A stretch of 64,000 nucleotides of DNA from Ruegeria pomeroyi (GTDB lineage Bacteria > Pseudomonadota > Alphaproteobacteria > Rhodobacterales > Rhodobacteraceae), in assembly GCF_021405525.1 (NCBI RefSeq), contig NZ_JAGQAG010000001.1:1984001-2048000 (forward strand), written 5' to 3'. The translations under genes were made by a program, and so were the position numbers. Of the stretch, positions 9,220 to 18,271 are shown piece by piece. The notes beneath the pieces were generated by a model that did not search any database, was not told where the DNA came from, and saw only the letters and a list, made by a program, of their open reading frames with translations. Numbering within the stretch: position 1 is the stretch's first letter; each line of letters begins with the position of its first letter.

Positions 9220-9654
9220 ATGCTCGTTCAGGCCATTCTCAAGTCCAAGGCCAGTGACGGGGTCGTGACCGTCAGCGCCGCGGCCACCGTGGCTGAGGCC
9301 GCCGCGATTCTGGCAGAGAAGCGTATCGGCACCGTGGTCGTCTCGGACGATGGCGAGACGGCGCTGGGGATCCTCTCCGAGCGTGATATCGTGCGCGAAC
9401 TGGCCGCCAGTGGCAGCGGTTGTCTGAGCGAAACGGTCAGCGCCTACATGACCAAGGATCTGGTGACATGTGGCCGTGATTCCAAGGTGCAGGATGTGCT
9501 GACCCAGATGACCGAGCGCCGCTTCCGCCACATGCCGGTGGTCGAGGAGGGCAAGCTGGTCGGCCTGGTCACCCTGGGCGACGTCGTCAAGGCGCAACTG
9601 GCTGAACTGGCGATGGAGAAGAACGCCCTCGAAGGCATGATCATGGGCCACTAA
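9220..9654 (+). CDS. CBS-domain protein (tandem CBS pair)
   Basis: 144-residue cytoplasmic protein made almost only of two CBS domains, about residues 8-62 (VVTVSAAATVAEAAAIL ... GILSERDIVREL) and 75-130 (VTCGRDSKVQDVL ... RHMPVVEEGKLVGLVTLGDVV). Paired CBS domains usually bind adenosine nucleotides and regulate a partner. No catalytic domain is fused. The ATG at 9220 has GGAGGT seven bases upstream; a GTG three codons earlier overlaps that ribosome site and is less likely. Target unknown. Confidence 0.88.
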   Translation: MLVQAILKSKASDGVVTVSAAATVAEAAAILAEKRIGTVVVSDDGETALGILSERDIVRELAASGSGCLSETVSAYMTKDLVTCGRDSKVQDVLTQMTERRFRHMPVVEEGKLVGLVTLGDVVKAQLAELAMEKNALEGMIMGH

Positions 9655-9747
9655 TCGCAAACAACGCTTTGCCGCAGGTTGGAATGCTTGCACCTGCGGC
9701 AGAGATATGTTTGCTTGCGCAGCAAGATTGTTGCGCAGGAGGCCCAG

Positions 9748-10245
9748 ATGAGAGTGGCTTTGTATCCCGGTACCTTTGATCCGATCACCCTGGGTCACGT
9801 CGATATCATCCGTCGCGCCGCTGCGCTGGTGGACAAACTGGTGATCGGGGTCGCGATCAACCGCGACAAGGGGCCGCTGTTCACGCTTGAAGAACGGGTC
9901 GCGATGATCGAGGCGGAATGCGCCGCGCTCAGCGCCGAGACCGGGACCGAGATCGTGGCGCATCCGTTCGAGAATCTGCTGATCGACTGCGCCCGCGACG
10001 TGGGCGCCCAGATCATCGTGCGCGGCCTGCGCGCGGTGGCGGATTTCGAATATGAATTCCAGATGGTCGGCATGAACCGCGCGCTGGATGACAGTGTCGA
10101 GACCGTGTTCCTGATGGCCGATGCCCGCCGCCAGGCGATTGCATCAAAGCTGGTGAAGGAAATCGCGCGGCTGGGTGGGGATGTGTCGAAATTCGTGCCT
10201 CCCCGGGTCAATGATGCCCTCAAGGAGCGGCTGGGCAGGGCGTAG
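9748..10245 (+). CDS. coaD: Phosphopantetheine adenylyltransferase
   Basis: Fourth step of coenzyme A synthesis: transfers AMP from ATP to 4'-phosphopantetheine, giving dephospho-CoA. The nucleotidyltransferase signature YPGTFDPITLGH is at residues 6-17, RGLRAVADFEYEFQM lies in the middle, and the IASKLVKEIARLGGDVSKFVP block near the C-terminus replaces the usual ISSSxVRE motif. Length 165 is standard. The ATG at 9748 follows GGAGG closely, so 23 open codons upstream are not coding. It sits 93 bp after the CBS gene on the same strand. Confidence 0.95.
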   Translation: MRVALYPGTFDPITLGHVDIIRRAAALVDKLVIGVAINRDKGPLFTLEERVAMIEAECAALSAETGTEIVAHPFENLLIDCARDVGAQIIVRGLRAVADFEYEFQMVGMNRALDDSVETVFLMADARRQAIASKLVKEIARLGGDVSKFVPPRVNDALKERLGRA

Positions 10246-10344
10246 GCGTTCCGCGCATTTCCACTTTGTCCTGATGATTTGAAGCGAAACGGCTGCAACC
10301 GGGCCAAACGGGCATCCGGATCGCAAAGCGGTTCGGCGCGCGCC

Positions 10345-10488
10345 CTATCGCCAGAAGGCCAGCCATTCGAGCAAATCGAAAAGCTTCTTGCCCAGAAACA
10401 GCATATGTTCGGTTCCGAACATGGCGAAATCCAGCATGACCGTGCCCAGCAGGATGACACCCAGCCATATGGAGATCTGATTTGTCAT
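10345..10488 (-). CDS. Small single-span membrane protein (47 aa)
   Basis: Begins MTNQISIWLGVILLGTVMLD and ends FLGKKLFDLLEWLAFWR. Residues about 7-25 form one hydrophobic span; the C-terminal half is amphipathic with Trp/Phe and two Lys. The start at 10488 is chosen because the upstream extension would run through the gap terminator hairpin (10510-10538). I recall similar short proteins next to gap genes in other Rhodobacteraceae, sometimes annotated by proximity as GAPDH, which this is not. Function unknown. It lies downstream of gap on the same strand but beyond a terminator. Confidence 0.65.
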   Translation of the reverse strand: MTNQISIWLGVILLGTVMLDFAMFGTEHMLFLGKKLFDLLEWLAFWR

Positions 10489-10509
10489 GATGTCCCGGCT
10501 CCGACAGAA

Positions 10510-10538
10510 ACGCCCGCCCAGATAACCTGAGCGGGCGT
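10510..10538 (-). terminator. Hairpin terminator of gap
   Basis: Eight-bp stem ACGCCCGC/GCGGGCGT with a 13-base loop, 25 bases after the gap stop; on the minus strand it is followed by TTTCTG. Confidence 0.65.
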
Positions 10539-10563
10539 CTTGTCTCAAGAGGGTCAGCGGAAA

Positions 10564-11565
10564 TCAGCCCAGACGGCCCATCGCCACCGCCACATCGGCC
10601 ATACGGACCGAGAAACCCCATTCGTTGTCGTACCAGGCCAGCACGCGCACCATGCGGTTTTCCACCACGCGGGTCTGGTCGGGGGCAAAGATCGAGCTTT
10701 CGGGGGTGTGGTTGAAATCGGTTGAGACCAGCGGCGCGGGCTCGTATCCCAGCACGCCCTTCATCGGGCCACTTGCGGCGGCCTGAACGGCGGCGTTCAC
10801 CTCGTCGGCACTCACGTCGCGCCCCGCGCGGAAGGTCAGGTCGACAGCCGAGACATTGGGCGTGGGCACCCGGATGGCCGATCCATCGAGCCGCCCCTTG
10901 AGGTTCGGCAGCACCTCACCCAGTGCCTTGGCGGCGCCGGTCGAGGTGGGGATCATCGACATCGCGGCGGCACGGGCGCGATAGAGGTCCTTGTGGCGGC
11001 GGTCCAGCGTCGGTTGGTCGCCGGTATAGGCGTGGATCGTGGTCATGATGCCGTGTTCGATGCCAAAGGCCTCGTCCAGCACCTTGGCCAGCGGCGCCAG
11101 GCAGTTGGTGGTGCAGGACCCATTCGAGATCATGGTGTCGGAGGCGGTCAGTTGGTCGTCGTTGACGCCATAGACAATGGTCTTGTCCACGTTCTTGCCG
11201 GGGGCGGACAGCAGCACCTTCTTGGCGCCGCGCTCCAGATGCACCTTGGCCTTGGCGCCATCGTTGAACTTGCCGGTGCATTCCAGCACCACGTCGCAGC
11301 CTGACCAGTCCAATTCGTTCAGGTCATAGGTCGAGAACATCTGCATGTCGCCGCGACCCAGGTTCATGGTGCCGTCGCCGATGGTGACCTCACCCGGAAA
11401 ACGACCATGCACGCTGTCATACTTGATCAGGTGGGCAGCGGTTTCCAGCGGACCGGTGGCGTTGACCTTGATCACCTCGATATCGTCGCGGCCCGAGGCT
11501 GCGATATGCGACAGGGTGCACCGACCGATGCGGCCAAATCCGTTGATACCAACCTTGATGGTCAT
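10564..11565 (-). CDS. gap: Glyceraldehyde-3-phosphate dehydrogenase, GapB-like
   Basis: Interconverts glyceraldehyde 3-phosphate and 1,3-bisphosphoglycerate. It has the full GAPDH layout: NGFGRIGR at 8-15, the active site SNGSCTTNCLAP with Cys at about 151, and a usual length of 333. The start at 11565 follows GGAG; an in-frame ATG 12 codons upstream lacks it. At the end of the second strand, where NAD-specific enzymes have Asn-Asp (IND), this protein reads VNATGPLETAAHL with Ala in place of Asp. That resembles B. subtilis GapB, which prefers NADP and works in gluconeogenesis. Cofactor and direction are therefore inferred, not certain. Confidence 0.93.
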   Translation of the reverse strand: MTIKVGINGFGRIGRCTLSHIAASGRDDIEVIKVNATGPLETAAHLIKYDSVHGRFPGEVTIGDGTMNLGRGDMQMFSTYDLNELDWSGCDVVLECTGKFNDGAKAKVHLERGAKKVLLSAPGKNVDKTIVYGVNDDQLTASDTMISNGSCTTNCLAPLAKVLDEAFGIEHGIMTTIHAYTGDQPTLDRRHKDLYRARAAAMSMIPTSTGAAKALGEVLPNLKGRLDGSAIRVPTPNVSAVDLTFRAGRDVSADEVNAAVQAAASGPMKGVLGYEPAPLVSTDFNHTPESSIFAPDQTRVVENRMVRVLAWYDNEWGFSVRMADVAVAMGRLG

Positions 11566-11748
11566 TCCGAAACTCCGACAGACGTGATTTTGACCCGCCA
11601 TATAGACGGCGCGGCCAAGGGCAGAAAGGGCAAAACCGATTTATTTTGAGTGTGTTAGCGCAAACTTGGTCCGGTTGCGCTAACGCTTGCGACCAACGGG
11701 CGATAAGATAGGGTGACCAGAACGCGGACAGGATGAAAGGATGCAGGC

Positions 11749-12729
11749 ATGAGCGGATTGCTGGCCCTTCTCGATGATGTGGCGGGAATTGCCAAGGTCG
11801 CGGCGGCCTCGGTCGACGATGTGGCGGCACAGGCGGCCAAGGCGGGCGCCAAGGCGGCGGGCGCGGTGATTGACGATGCGGCGGTGACGCCGAAATACGT
11901 GCACGGTTTTGCGCCGGCGCGGGAATTGCCGATCATCTGGAAGATCGCGCGCGGATCGATCCGCAACAAGTTGCTGATCCTGCTGCCTGCGGCGCTGATC
12001 CTCGCGAATTTCGCCCCCTGGCTGATCGCGCCGCTGTTGATGCTGGGCGGGGCCTATCTGTGTTTCGAGGGGGCGGAAAAGGTCTATCACGTGCTGGTGC
12101 CGCATGACACCAGCCATGTGTTCAAGGAGGACGAGCCGGGCGACCCGCTGCATCTGGAAGAGGAAAAGGCCGCCGGGGCCATCAAGACCGATTTCATCCT
12201 GTCGGCCGAGATCATGACCATCATCCTCGCCGCGATTCCCGAAAGCGGTTTCTGGATGGAGGCGGCGACGCTTGCGGTGGCCGGGATCGGCATCACCGTG
12301 GCGGTCTATGGCTCGGTGGCACTGATCGTCAAGGCGGATGATGTCGGGCTTTATCTGGCTGAAAACGGACGGCTTGGCCCCACCCGCGCCTTTGGTCGGG
12401 GGCTGGTACGGGGGATGCCGGGCTTCATGCATCTGCTGACGGTGGTGGGCACGGCGGCGATGCTGTGGGTGGGCGGTTCCATCGTTATCCACGGGATGGA
12501 GGAGTTGGGCTTTGGCTGGCTCGGCCACCATATCCATGACCTCGCCTATGCTGCCGGACATGCGGTGCCCGCAGGCTGGACCGGCGCGGTGGAATGGACC
12601 ACCAAGGCGGCGCTGGACGGCATCTTTGGCTTGGCGCTTGGCTTTGTGCTGATCCCTCTGGCGACGCGTCTGATCGCGCCGCTCTGGCGCGTGGTCACCG
12701 GCAAGGGGGTGGATGCCAAGGGGCACTGA
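11749..12729 (+). CDS. DUF808 family inner-membrane protein
   Basis: 326-residue protein of the DUF808/YedI family. The Ala-rich N-terminal region (MSGLLALLDDVAGIAKVAAASVDDVAAQAA) and KYVHGFAPARELPIIWKI are typical. Hydrophobic spans are visible at about residues 74-106, 150-195, 220-245 and 280-305. The family's biochemical role is unknown. The stop codon TGA forms the loop of a perfect terminator hairpin shared with the converging dpaL gene. Confidence 0.85.
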   Translation: MSGLLALLDDVAGIAKVAAASVDDVAAQAAKAGAKAAGAVIDDAAVTPKYVHGFAPARELPIIWKIARGSIRNKLLILLPAALILANFAPWLIAPLLMLGGAYLCFEGAEKVYHVLVPHDTSHVFKEDEPGDPLHLEEEKAAGAIKTDFILSAEIMTIILAAIPESGFWMEAATLAVAGIGITVAVYGSVALIVKADDVGLYLAENGRLGPTRAFGRGLVRGMPGFMHLLTVVGTAAMLWVGGSIVIHGMEELGFGWLGHHIHDLAYAAGHAVPAGWTGAVEWTTKAALDGIFGLALGFVLIPLATRLIAPLWRVVTGKGVDAKGH

Positions 12730-12740
12730 GTGCCCCTTGG
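12716..12740. terminator. Bidirectional hairpin whose loop is the stop codon
   Basis: Perfect 11-bp stem CCAAGGGGCAC/GTGCCCCTTGG. The 3-base loop, 12727-12729, is exactly the TGA of the DUF808 gene. It sits seven bases from the stop of the converging dpaL gene, so it could serve both transcripts. Confidence 0.8.
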
Positions 12741-12747
12741 ACAGGGT

Positions 12748-13941
12748 TCAGGCCATATCCTCGCCCGCCATGATCCGGGCATAGATCTCGGGGTCGGTGA
12801 TCCCTTCGGAACCGATCAGCAGCACGCGGGCGCTTTCATCCAGTCCGAGAGCGGCACTGAGCGATGCATCGCTGCGCGCGGCGATGAGCGCAGCCAGCCC
12901 GGCGACGGCGCTTTCCCCGGCTTCGACCGCAGGGTCGTTCCCCAGCGGATGCGCCAGCAGCCGCACGGTCGGCGCCACCAGCGTATCGGGGATGGTCAGG
13001 TAATCGCGGGCATCTTCGGCCAGGATCGCCCAGGCCAGCGGCGAGGGTTCGCCGCAGGACAGGCCCGCCATGATGGTCTCTTCGGCGATTTCGACGGCAG
13101 TGGCCGCCCCGGCGCGCGCACTTTCATAAAGACAGGCGGCGCGGTCGGGTTCGACAACAACGACACGCGGCGCCGCCTCGCCCCAATGCTGCACCAGCGC
13201 GGCGGTCACCCCGGCGGCCAGCCCGCCGACACCGCCCTGAAGAAAGACATGGGTGGGCGCCCGGTCCATCTCGCGGCAGATCTCGCGCACCATCACGCCA
13301 TAGCCCGCCATCACGTCGCGCGGCGGATCGGTATAGCCGGGCCACGAGGTGTCGGAGACCACGAACCAGCCATGGGCCTCGGCCTCGTCCTTGGCCATGC
13401 GCACCGATGCGTCGTAATCGCCGTCGATGCGGATCACCTCGGCGCCCAGATCGCGCATCGCCTGCGCGCGGCCCTCGCTGACCTCGGCATGGATATAGAT
13501 GCGACAGGGCGCGCCAAAGCGCTGACAGCCCCAGGCCAGCGAGCGGCCGTGGTTGCCATCGGTGGCGGAAACCAGCGTGATCCCGGCCACCGCGTCGCGA
13601 TGCTTGCCCGCGCGGATGTCGGCCAGTTCGACCTGCGCGCCGGTGCGGTGGGCAATCTCGCGTTGCAACATGCCGAGGGCCGCATAGGCACCGCCAAGCG
13701 CCTTGAAACTGCCCAGGCCAAAGCGCGGGCCTTCGTGCTTGTAGCGGATCTCATCGACGCCGATCGCCCGTGCCAGCGCCGGCAGCGCCACCAGCGGGGT
13801 CGGGGCGTAACCGTCCCATTGGGTGATCTCACCCTCGGCGGCGTCGAAATTCTGTGGCGACAGCACCCGGTGGGCGGCATCGCCCCGGGCGGGCGAACAA
13901 GAGACATGGCCCAGATGGGCGGCGGGCAGAAGGTCTTTCAT
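12748..13941 (-). CDS. dpaL: Diaminopropionate ammonia-lyase
   Basis: PLP enzyme (fold type II) that splits 2,3-diaminopropionate to pyruvate and two ammonia; E. coli YgeX is the reference. The PLP lysine is at about 80 in FGLGSFKALGGAYA, SATDGNHGRSLAWG holds the second catalytic acidic residue, and GGVGGLAAGV is the phosphate-binding loop. Length 397 fits. It starts two bases after an M20 amidohydrolase gene, recalling the E. coli ygeX-ygeY pair. The substrate could arise from diaminopropionate-containing peptides or acylated forms; that part is inference. Confidence 0.88.
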   Translation of the reverse strand: MKDLLPAAHLGHVSCSPARGDAAHRVLSPQNFDAAEGEITQWDGYAPTPLVALPALARAIGVDEIRYKHEGPRFGLGSFKALGGAYAALGMLQREIAHRTGAQVELADIRAGKHRDAVAGITLVSATDGNHGRSLAWGCQRFGAPCRIYIHAEVSEGRAQAMRDLGAEVIRIDGDYDASVRMAKDEAEAHGWFVVSDTSWPGYTDPPRDVMAGYGVMVREICREMDRAPTHVFLQGGVGGLAAGVTAALVQHWGEAAPRVVVVEPDRAACLYESARAGAATAVEIAEETIMAGLSCGEPSPLAWAILAEDARDYLTIPDTLVAPTVRLLAHPLGNDPAVEAGESAVAGLAALIAARSDASLSAALGLDESARVLLIGSEGITDPEIYARIMAGEDMA

Positions 13942-13943
13942 TA

Positions 13944-15086
13944 TCAGTCCTTTCTTTGCGGCAGCCGGTCCCGCACCAGTGCCGCCCAGAAGGCGGCCCC
14001 GATCGGCAGCAGCGCGTCGTTGAAATCGTAATCCGAGGCATGCAGGGGCTGGGCATGGGCGCCCTCGGTCCCGTTGCCCATCAGCAGGAAGCAGCCGGGT
14101 ACGGCGGCGGTGAAATGGGCGAAATCCTCGGAGAAACTCATCGGCTCACGGTTCCCCTCGGCCTCCAGCCCCGCCGCGCGGGCGGCGCGGCAGACCGCCT
14201 GAGCTGGTTCTGGCGCATTCATCGTCTCGACGAACTGGGTGTCGAAGGTGACCGCGACGCGAACCCCATGCGCCGCCGCCACGCCGCGCGCGATCTGCTC
14301 CATGAAACGCTGGATCTCGGCGCGATCCTGGGGCGCGCGGGCGCGAAAATCGCCCTTGAGCGTGGCATGACCCGGCAGCACGTTGCGCTGGCCATCGGTC
14401 AGGAACTCGGTCACCGAGATCACCGCGCCCGAGGCGGGCGCCAGCTTGCGCGCGACCACGGTTTGCAGCGCGGTCACCATCTCGGCCCCCACGGTGATCG
14501 CATCGACCCCGGCCTGCGGCATCGAGGCATGGCCGCCCTGTCCGGTGATGTCGATCTGGAACAGCGTCTCGCTGTTGCAGATCAGGCCGGGCCGGGTCGA
14601 GACATGGCCAAGCGGGGCGCCGGGCAGGTTATGGATGGCATAGACTTCGTCGATGGGAAACCGCTCCAGAACGCCCTCGTCGATCATCGCGCGCGCGCCC
14701 AGCCCGTGCTCTTCGGCGGGCTGGAACAGGAACACCACGGTGCCGTCGAAATCGGCGGCGCGCGCAAGCTCCTCGGCGGCGCCCAGCAACATGGTCATAT
14801 GCCCGTCATGGCCGCAGGCATGCATCACGCCGGGAGTGGTCGAGACATGGTCATGGCTGGTGGTCTCGGTGATCGGCAGCGCGTCCATGTCGGCGCGCAG
14901 CCCGATGGCGCGATTGCCGCTGCCCGCACGCAGCACGCCGACCACGCCCGCGCCCTCGTACACCTCGATCCCGAGATCGCGCAGATGCGCGGCCACCACC
15001 GCCTTGGTCCGGGTCTCGGCCAGGCCAAGCTCGGGGTGGCGGTGCAGGTCGTGCCTGAGTTGCGTCAGCCGCGCGGCGAAATCCAT
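13944..15086 (-). CDS. M20-family amidohydrolase (hippurate hydrolase/aminoacylase type)
   Basis: Zinc or manganese amidohydrolase removing an N-acyl group from an amino acid. Metal-site blocks are visible: GLRADMDALPITE, HACGHDGHM, and FQPAEEHGLGARAMIDEGVL. A dimerisation domain occupies roughly residues 185-295. The 380-residue length is that of the HipO/amhX class. It is the first gene of a tight pair with dpaL, so a natural guess is that it releases diaminopropionate from an N-acylated precursor. The promoter probably lies in the 127 bp after hutF. Confidence 0.85.
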   Translation of the reverse strand: MDFAARLTQLRHDLHRHPELGLAETRTKAVVAAHLRDLGIEVYEGAGVVGVLRAGSGNRAIGLRADMDALPITETTSHDHVSTTPGVMHACGHDGHMTMLLGAAEELARAADFDGTVVFLFQPAEEHGLGARAMIDEGVLERFPIDEVYAIHNLPGAPLGHVSTRPGLICNSETLFQIDITGQGGHASMPQAGVDAITVGAEMVTALQTVVARKLAPASGAVISVTEFLTDGQRNVLPGHATLKGDFRARAPQDRAEIQRFMEQIARGVAAAHGVRVAVTFDTQFVETMNAPEPAQAVCRAARAAGLEAEGNREPMSFSEDFAHFTAAVPGCFLLMGNGTEGAHAQPLHASDYDFNDALLPIGAAFWAALVRDRLPQRKD

Positions 15087-15213
15087 CCTGTCGACTCCGG
15101 TTGGGATTCTGACGCAGGATAGGCGGAATTTGTGCGTGTGTTACATCGTGCTTCGCAGGTTGCTGCTAAATTTTTTGCGCATCTTGGCTGATGGTGATCT
15201 GGTTTTTGCGTTT

Positions 15214-16575
15214 TCAGATCCGCGAGAGCAGGTCACGCAGGACCGCGCCATAGCGGCGGGCGATTGCGTCCTCTGCCACATGCCGACCCGCGCGCACCTG
15301 ATGGCGGCCCGCCGACCAGAGATCGGTCACCACCCGGTCGCCAGCGGCAAAGATCAGCCCGTCCAGCAACTGGCCCGGTTCCAGCGCGCAGAGCGCTGGC
15401 GCATTGCTGTCGATGGCGACCAGATCGGCCAGCGCGCCGGGCGCGATCTCTCCGGCCCCGCGGTCCAGCGCGCGGGCACCGCCGCGCACGGCCCCCAGAT
15501 AGAGCGCCGCGCCCGTAGAGCCTTCGGCACCGGCCAGCACGTTGCGTTCGCGGTCGCGCAGCCGCTGGGAGTATTCCAGAAGCCGCAACTCTTCTGACAG
15601 GGAAATCAATATGTTGGAATCCGATCCTACACCAAATGCGCCGCCCGTTTCGAGATAGGGTACCCCGTTGAAGATGCCGTCACCCAGATTGGCCTCGGTG
15701 ATCGGGCACAGGCCCGCAACCGCGCCGGTGGCCGCCATGGCGCGGGTCTCGGCATCGGTCATGTGGGTGGCGTGGATCAGGCACCAGCGCGGCCCGACCG
15801 CCGCGTTGTTCAGCAGCCAGTCGACCGGGCGGGCGCCATAGGCGGCCTCGATCTCTTCGACCTCGCGGGTCTGTTCGGCGATGTGGATATGCACCGGCCC
15901 GTCCGGGTGGCGTGCCGCGACCTCGGCCAGATCGGCGGCCGATACCGCGCGCAGTGAATGCGGCGCGATGCCGACACGGGCATCGGCGGGCAGGGTGCCT
16001 GCATGGGCGCGGACGCCTTCGACAAGGGTGCAATAGGCGTCAAGCTCGTTGCCGAAACGCAATTGCCCGCCTGCGAGCGCGCGCCCATCGGCGCCGCCAT
16101 GGGTATAGAGGACTGGGAGCAAGGTCAGGCCGATGCCGGTTTCCGCCGCTGCCTGGACGATCCGGGCCGACATCTCGGCCCTGTCGTCATAGGGCCCGCC
16201 GCCGGGGCGGTGATGCAGGTAATGGAACTCGCCCACCGCCGCATAACCCGCCTTTTGCATCTCGACAAAGGTCTGGGCGGCAATCGCCGCCACATGCTCG
16301 GGCGTCAACCGGTCGAGAAAGCGGTACATCAGCTCGCGCCAGGTCCAGAAGCTTTCGCGCCCCCGGCTGCGATACTCGGTCATTCCCGCCATCGCCCGCT
16401 GAAAGCTGTGGCTGTGCAGGTTGCCCGGCGCGGGTAACAGCGTGTCGACCCGCACATCGCCCGGCAGCGGCGCGCTGTTCGGCTCGACCGATGCGATATG
16501 CAGCCCGTCAAGCGTGACGCGGACGTCAGACAGCCAGCCCTTGGGGCCAAGCAGGCGATTGGCGAAAACAGTCAT
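15214..16575 (-). CDS. hutF: Formimidoylglutamate deiminase
   Basis: Hydrolyses N-formimidoyl-glutamate to N-formyl-glutamate and ammonia, the fourth step of the five-step histidine pathway. Amidohydrolase-superfamily metal motif GNLHSHSFQRAM, family motif GRESFWTWRELMYRF, then HIHIAEQ and HATHMTD later. The 453 residues are typical. It is last in the hut operon, 11 bases after hutU. Its presence with hutG defines the HutF/HutG route and removes the need for a one-step HutE formiminoglutamase. Confidence 0.95.
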   Translation of the reverse strand: MTVFANRLLGPKGWLSDVRVTLDGLHIASVEPNSAPLPGDVRVDTLLPAPGNLHSHSFQRAMAGMTEYRSRGRESFWTWRELMYRFLDRLTPEHVAAIAAQTFVEMQKAGYAAVGEFHYLHHRPGGGPYDDRAEMSARIVQAAAETGIGLTLLPVLYTHGGADGRALAGGQLRFGNELDAYCTLVEGVRAHAGTLPADARVGIAPHSLRAVSAADLAEVAARHPDGPVHIHIAEQTREVEEIEAAYGARPVDWLLNNAAVGPRWCLIHATHMTDAETRAMAATGAVAGLCPITEANLGDGIFNGVPYLETGGAFGVGSDSNILISLSEELRLLEYSQRLRDRERNVLAGAEGSTGAALYLGAVRGGARALDRGAGEIAPGALADLVAIDSNAPALCALEPGQLLDGLIFAAGDRVVTDLWSAGRHQVRAGRHVAEDAIARRYGAVLRDLLSRI

Positions 16576-16586
16576 CCGCGCGCGCC

Positions 16587-18269
16587 CTAATTGCCCAGGA
16601 TGCCCGGCAGGCGCAGGCCATGTTGGCGGGCGCAGTCGAGCGCGGTCTCATAGCCCGCATCGGCATGGCGCCAGACGCCGCTGGCGGGGTCGTTCCACAG
16701 CACCCGTTCCAGCCGGCGGGCGGCCTCGGGCGTGCCATCGGCGCAGATCACCACGCCCGCATGTTGGGAAAAGCCCATGCCGACGCCGCCGCCGTGATGC
16801 AGGCTGACCCAAGTGGCGCCCGAGGCGGTGTTGACCAGCGCGTTCAACAGCGGCCAGTCGCTGACCGCGTCCGAGCCGTCGCGCATCGCTTCGGTCTCGC
16901 GGTTGGGCGAGGCGACCGAGCCGCTGTCGAGGTGATCGCGCCCGATCACCACCGGTGCCTTCAACTCGCCACTGGCCACCATCTCGTTAAAGGCAAGGCC
17001 CGCCTTGTGCCGGTCGCCAAGGCCGATCCAGCAGATGCGCGCGGGCAGGCCCTGAAAGGCGATGCGCTCCTGTGCCATGTCCAGCCAATTGTGCAGATGG
17101 GTGTTGTCGGGAAACAGCTCCTTCATCTTGGCGTCGGTCTTCAGGATATCCTCGGGGTCGCCCGACAGGGCGCACCAGCGGAACGGGCCGATCCCCTTGC
17201 AGAACAGCGGCCGGATATAGGCAGGCACGAAGCCGGGAAAGGCAAAGGCATTTTCCAGCCCCTCATCCTGCGCCACCTGGCGGATGTTGTTGCCGTAATC
17301 CAGCGTCGGCACGCCTGCGTTCCAGAAATCGACCATCGCGGCCACATGCTGTTTCATCGAGGCGCGGGCGGCTTTCTCCACCGCTTTGGGGTCGCTCTCG
17401 CGCTTGTCCTTCCATTCCGCCATGGTCCAGCCCAGCGGCAGGTAGCCGTTGATCGGGTCATGGGCGCTGGTCTGGTCGGTGACGATATCGGGGCGCAGAC
17501 CACCCGCCTGCATGCGGGCGTAGATCTCGGGGAAAATCTCGGCGGCATTGCCCAAGAGCCCCACGGATTTCGCCTCGCCCGCCCTGGTCCAGCGGTCGAT
17601 CATGGCCAGCGCCTCGTCCAGCGTTTCGGCCTTTTCATCCAGGTACCTGGTGCGCAGGCGGAAATCGATACTGTCGGGGTTGCATTCGACCGCCAGGCAG
17701 CAGGCACCCGCAAAGACGGCGGCCAGAGGTTGCGCCCCGCCCATGCCGCCCAGACCCCCGGTCAGGATCCAGCGGCCGGTCAGGTCGCCGCCATAATGCT
17801 GGCGCCCGGCCTCGGCAAAGGTCTCATACGTGCCCTGAACGATGCCCTGGGTGCCGATATAGATCCAGGACCCGGCGGTCATCTGGCCGTACATCATCAG
17901 GCCCTTCTTATCGAGCGCGTTGAAGTGATCCCAGTTGGCCCAATGCGGCACCAGGTTGGAATTGGCGATCAGCACGCGGGGCGCGTCGGCATGGGTGCGC
18001 ACCACCGCGACCGGCTTGCCCGATTGCACGACCAGCGTCTCGTCCGCCTCCAGGTCTTTCAGCGTGGCGACGATGGTGTCGAAATCGCTCCACGTGCGGG
18101 CCGCACGGCCAATGCCGCCATAAACCACCAGCTCATGCGGGTTCTCGGCCACATCCGGGTGCAGGTTGTTCATCAGCATCCGCATCGCGGCCTCGGTCTG
18201 CCAGCTCTTTGCGGTCCGCTCAGGTCCGGTGGGCGGATAGACGTCGCGGGTGTTCTTGCGGTCAAGCAT
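16587..18269 (-). CDS. hutU: Urocanate hydratase
   Basis: Adds water to urocanate to give 4-imidazolone-5-propionate, using tightly bound NAD as an electrophile. Full length (560) and very conserved: MLVYG-type [28 protein letters not shown] (dinucleotide loop), [14 protein letters not shown], and [18 protein letters not shown] near the C-terminus. It starts two bases after hutG, and its ribosome site AGGAG is in the end of hutG. Confidence 0.97.
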   Translation of the reverse strand: MLDRKNTRDVYPPTGPERTAKSWQTEAAMRMLMNNLHPDVAENPHELVVYGGIGRAARTWSDFDTIVATLKDLEADETLVVQSGKPVAVVRTHADAPRVLIANSNLVPHWANWDHFNALDKKGLMMYGQMTAGSWIYIGTQGIVQGTYETFAEAGRQHYGGDLTGRWILTGGLGGMGGAQPLAAVFAGACCLAVECNPDSIDFRLRTRYLDEKAETLDEALAMIDRWTRAGEAKSVGLLGNAAEIFPEIYARMQAGGLRPDIVTDQTSAHDPINGYLPLGWTMAEWKDKRESDPKAVEKAARASMKQHVAAMVDFWNAGVPTLDYGNNIRQVAQDEGLENAFAFPGFVPAYIRPLFCKGIGPFRWCALSGDPEDILKTDAKMKELFPDNTHLHNWLDMAQERIAFQGLPARICWIGLGDRHKAGLAFNEMVASGELKAPVVIGRDHLDSGSVASPNRETEAMRDGSDAVSDWPLLNALVNTASGATWVSLHHGGGVGMGFSQHAGVVICADGTPEAARRLERVLWNDPASGVWRHADAGYETALDCARQHGLRLPGILGN

Positions 18270-18271
18270 GA

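Noticed and set aside
8182-9963. 593-codon open frame on the minus strand
   Set aside because: Antisense to the LysR, CBS and coaD genes, which all have clear families. Composition is that of a GC-rich shadow frame.
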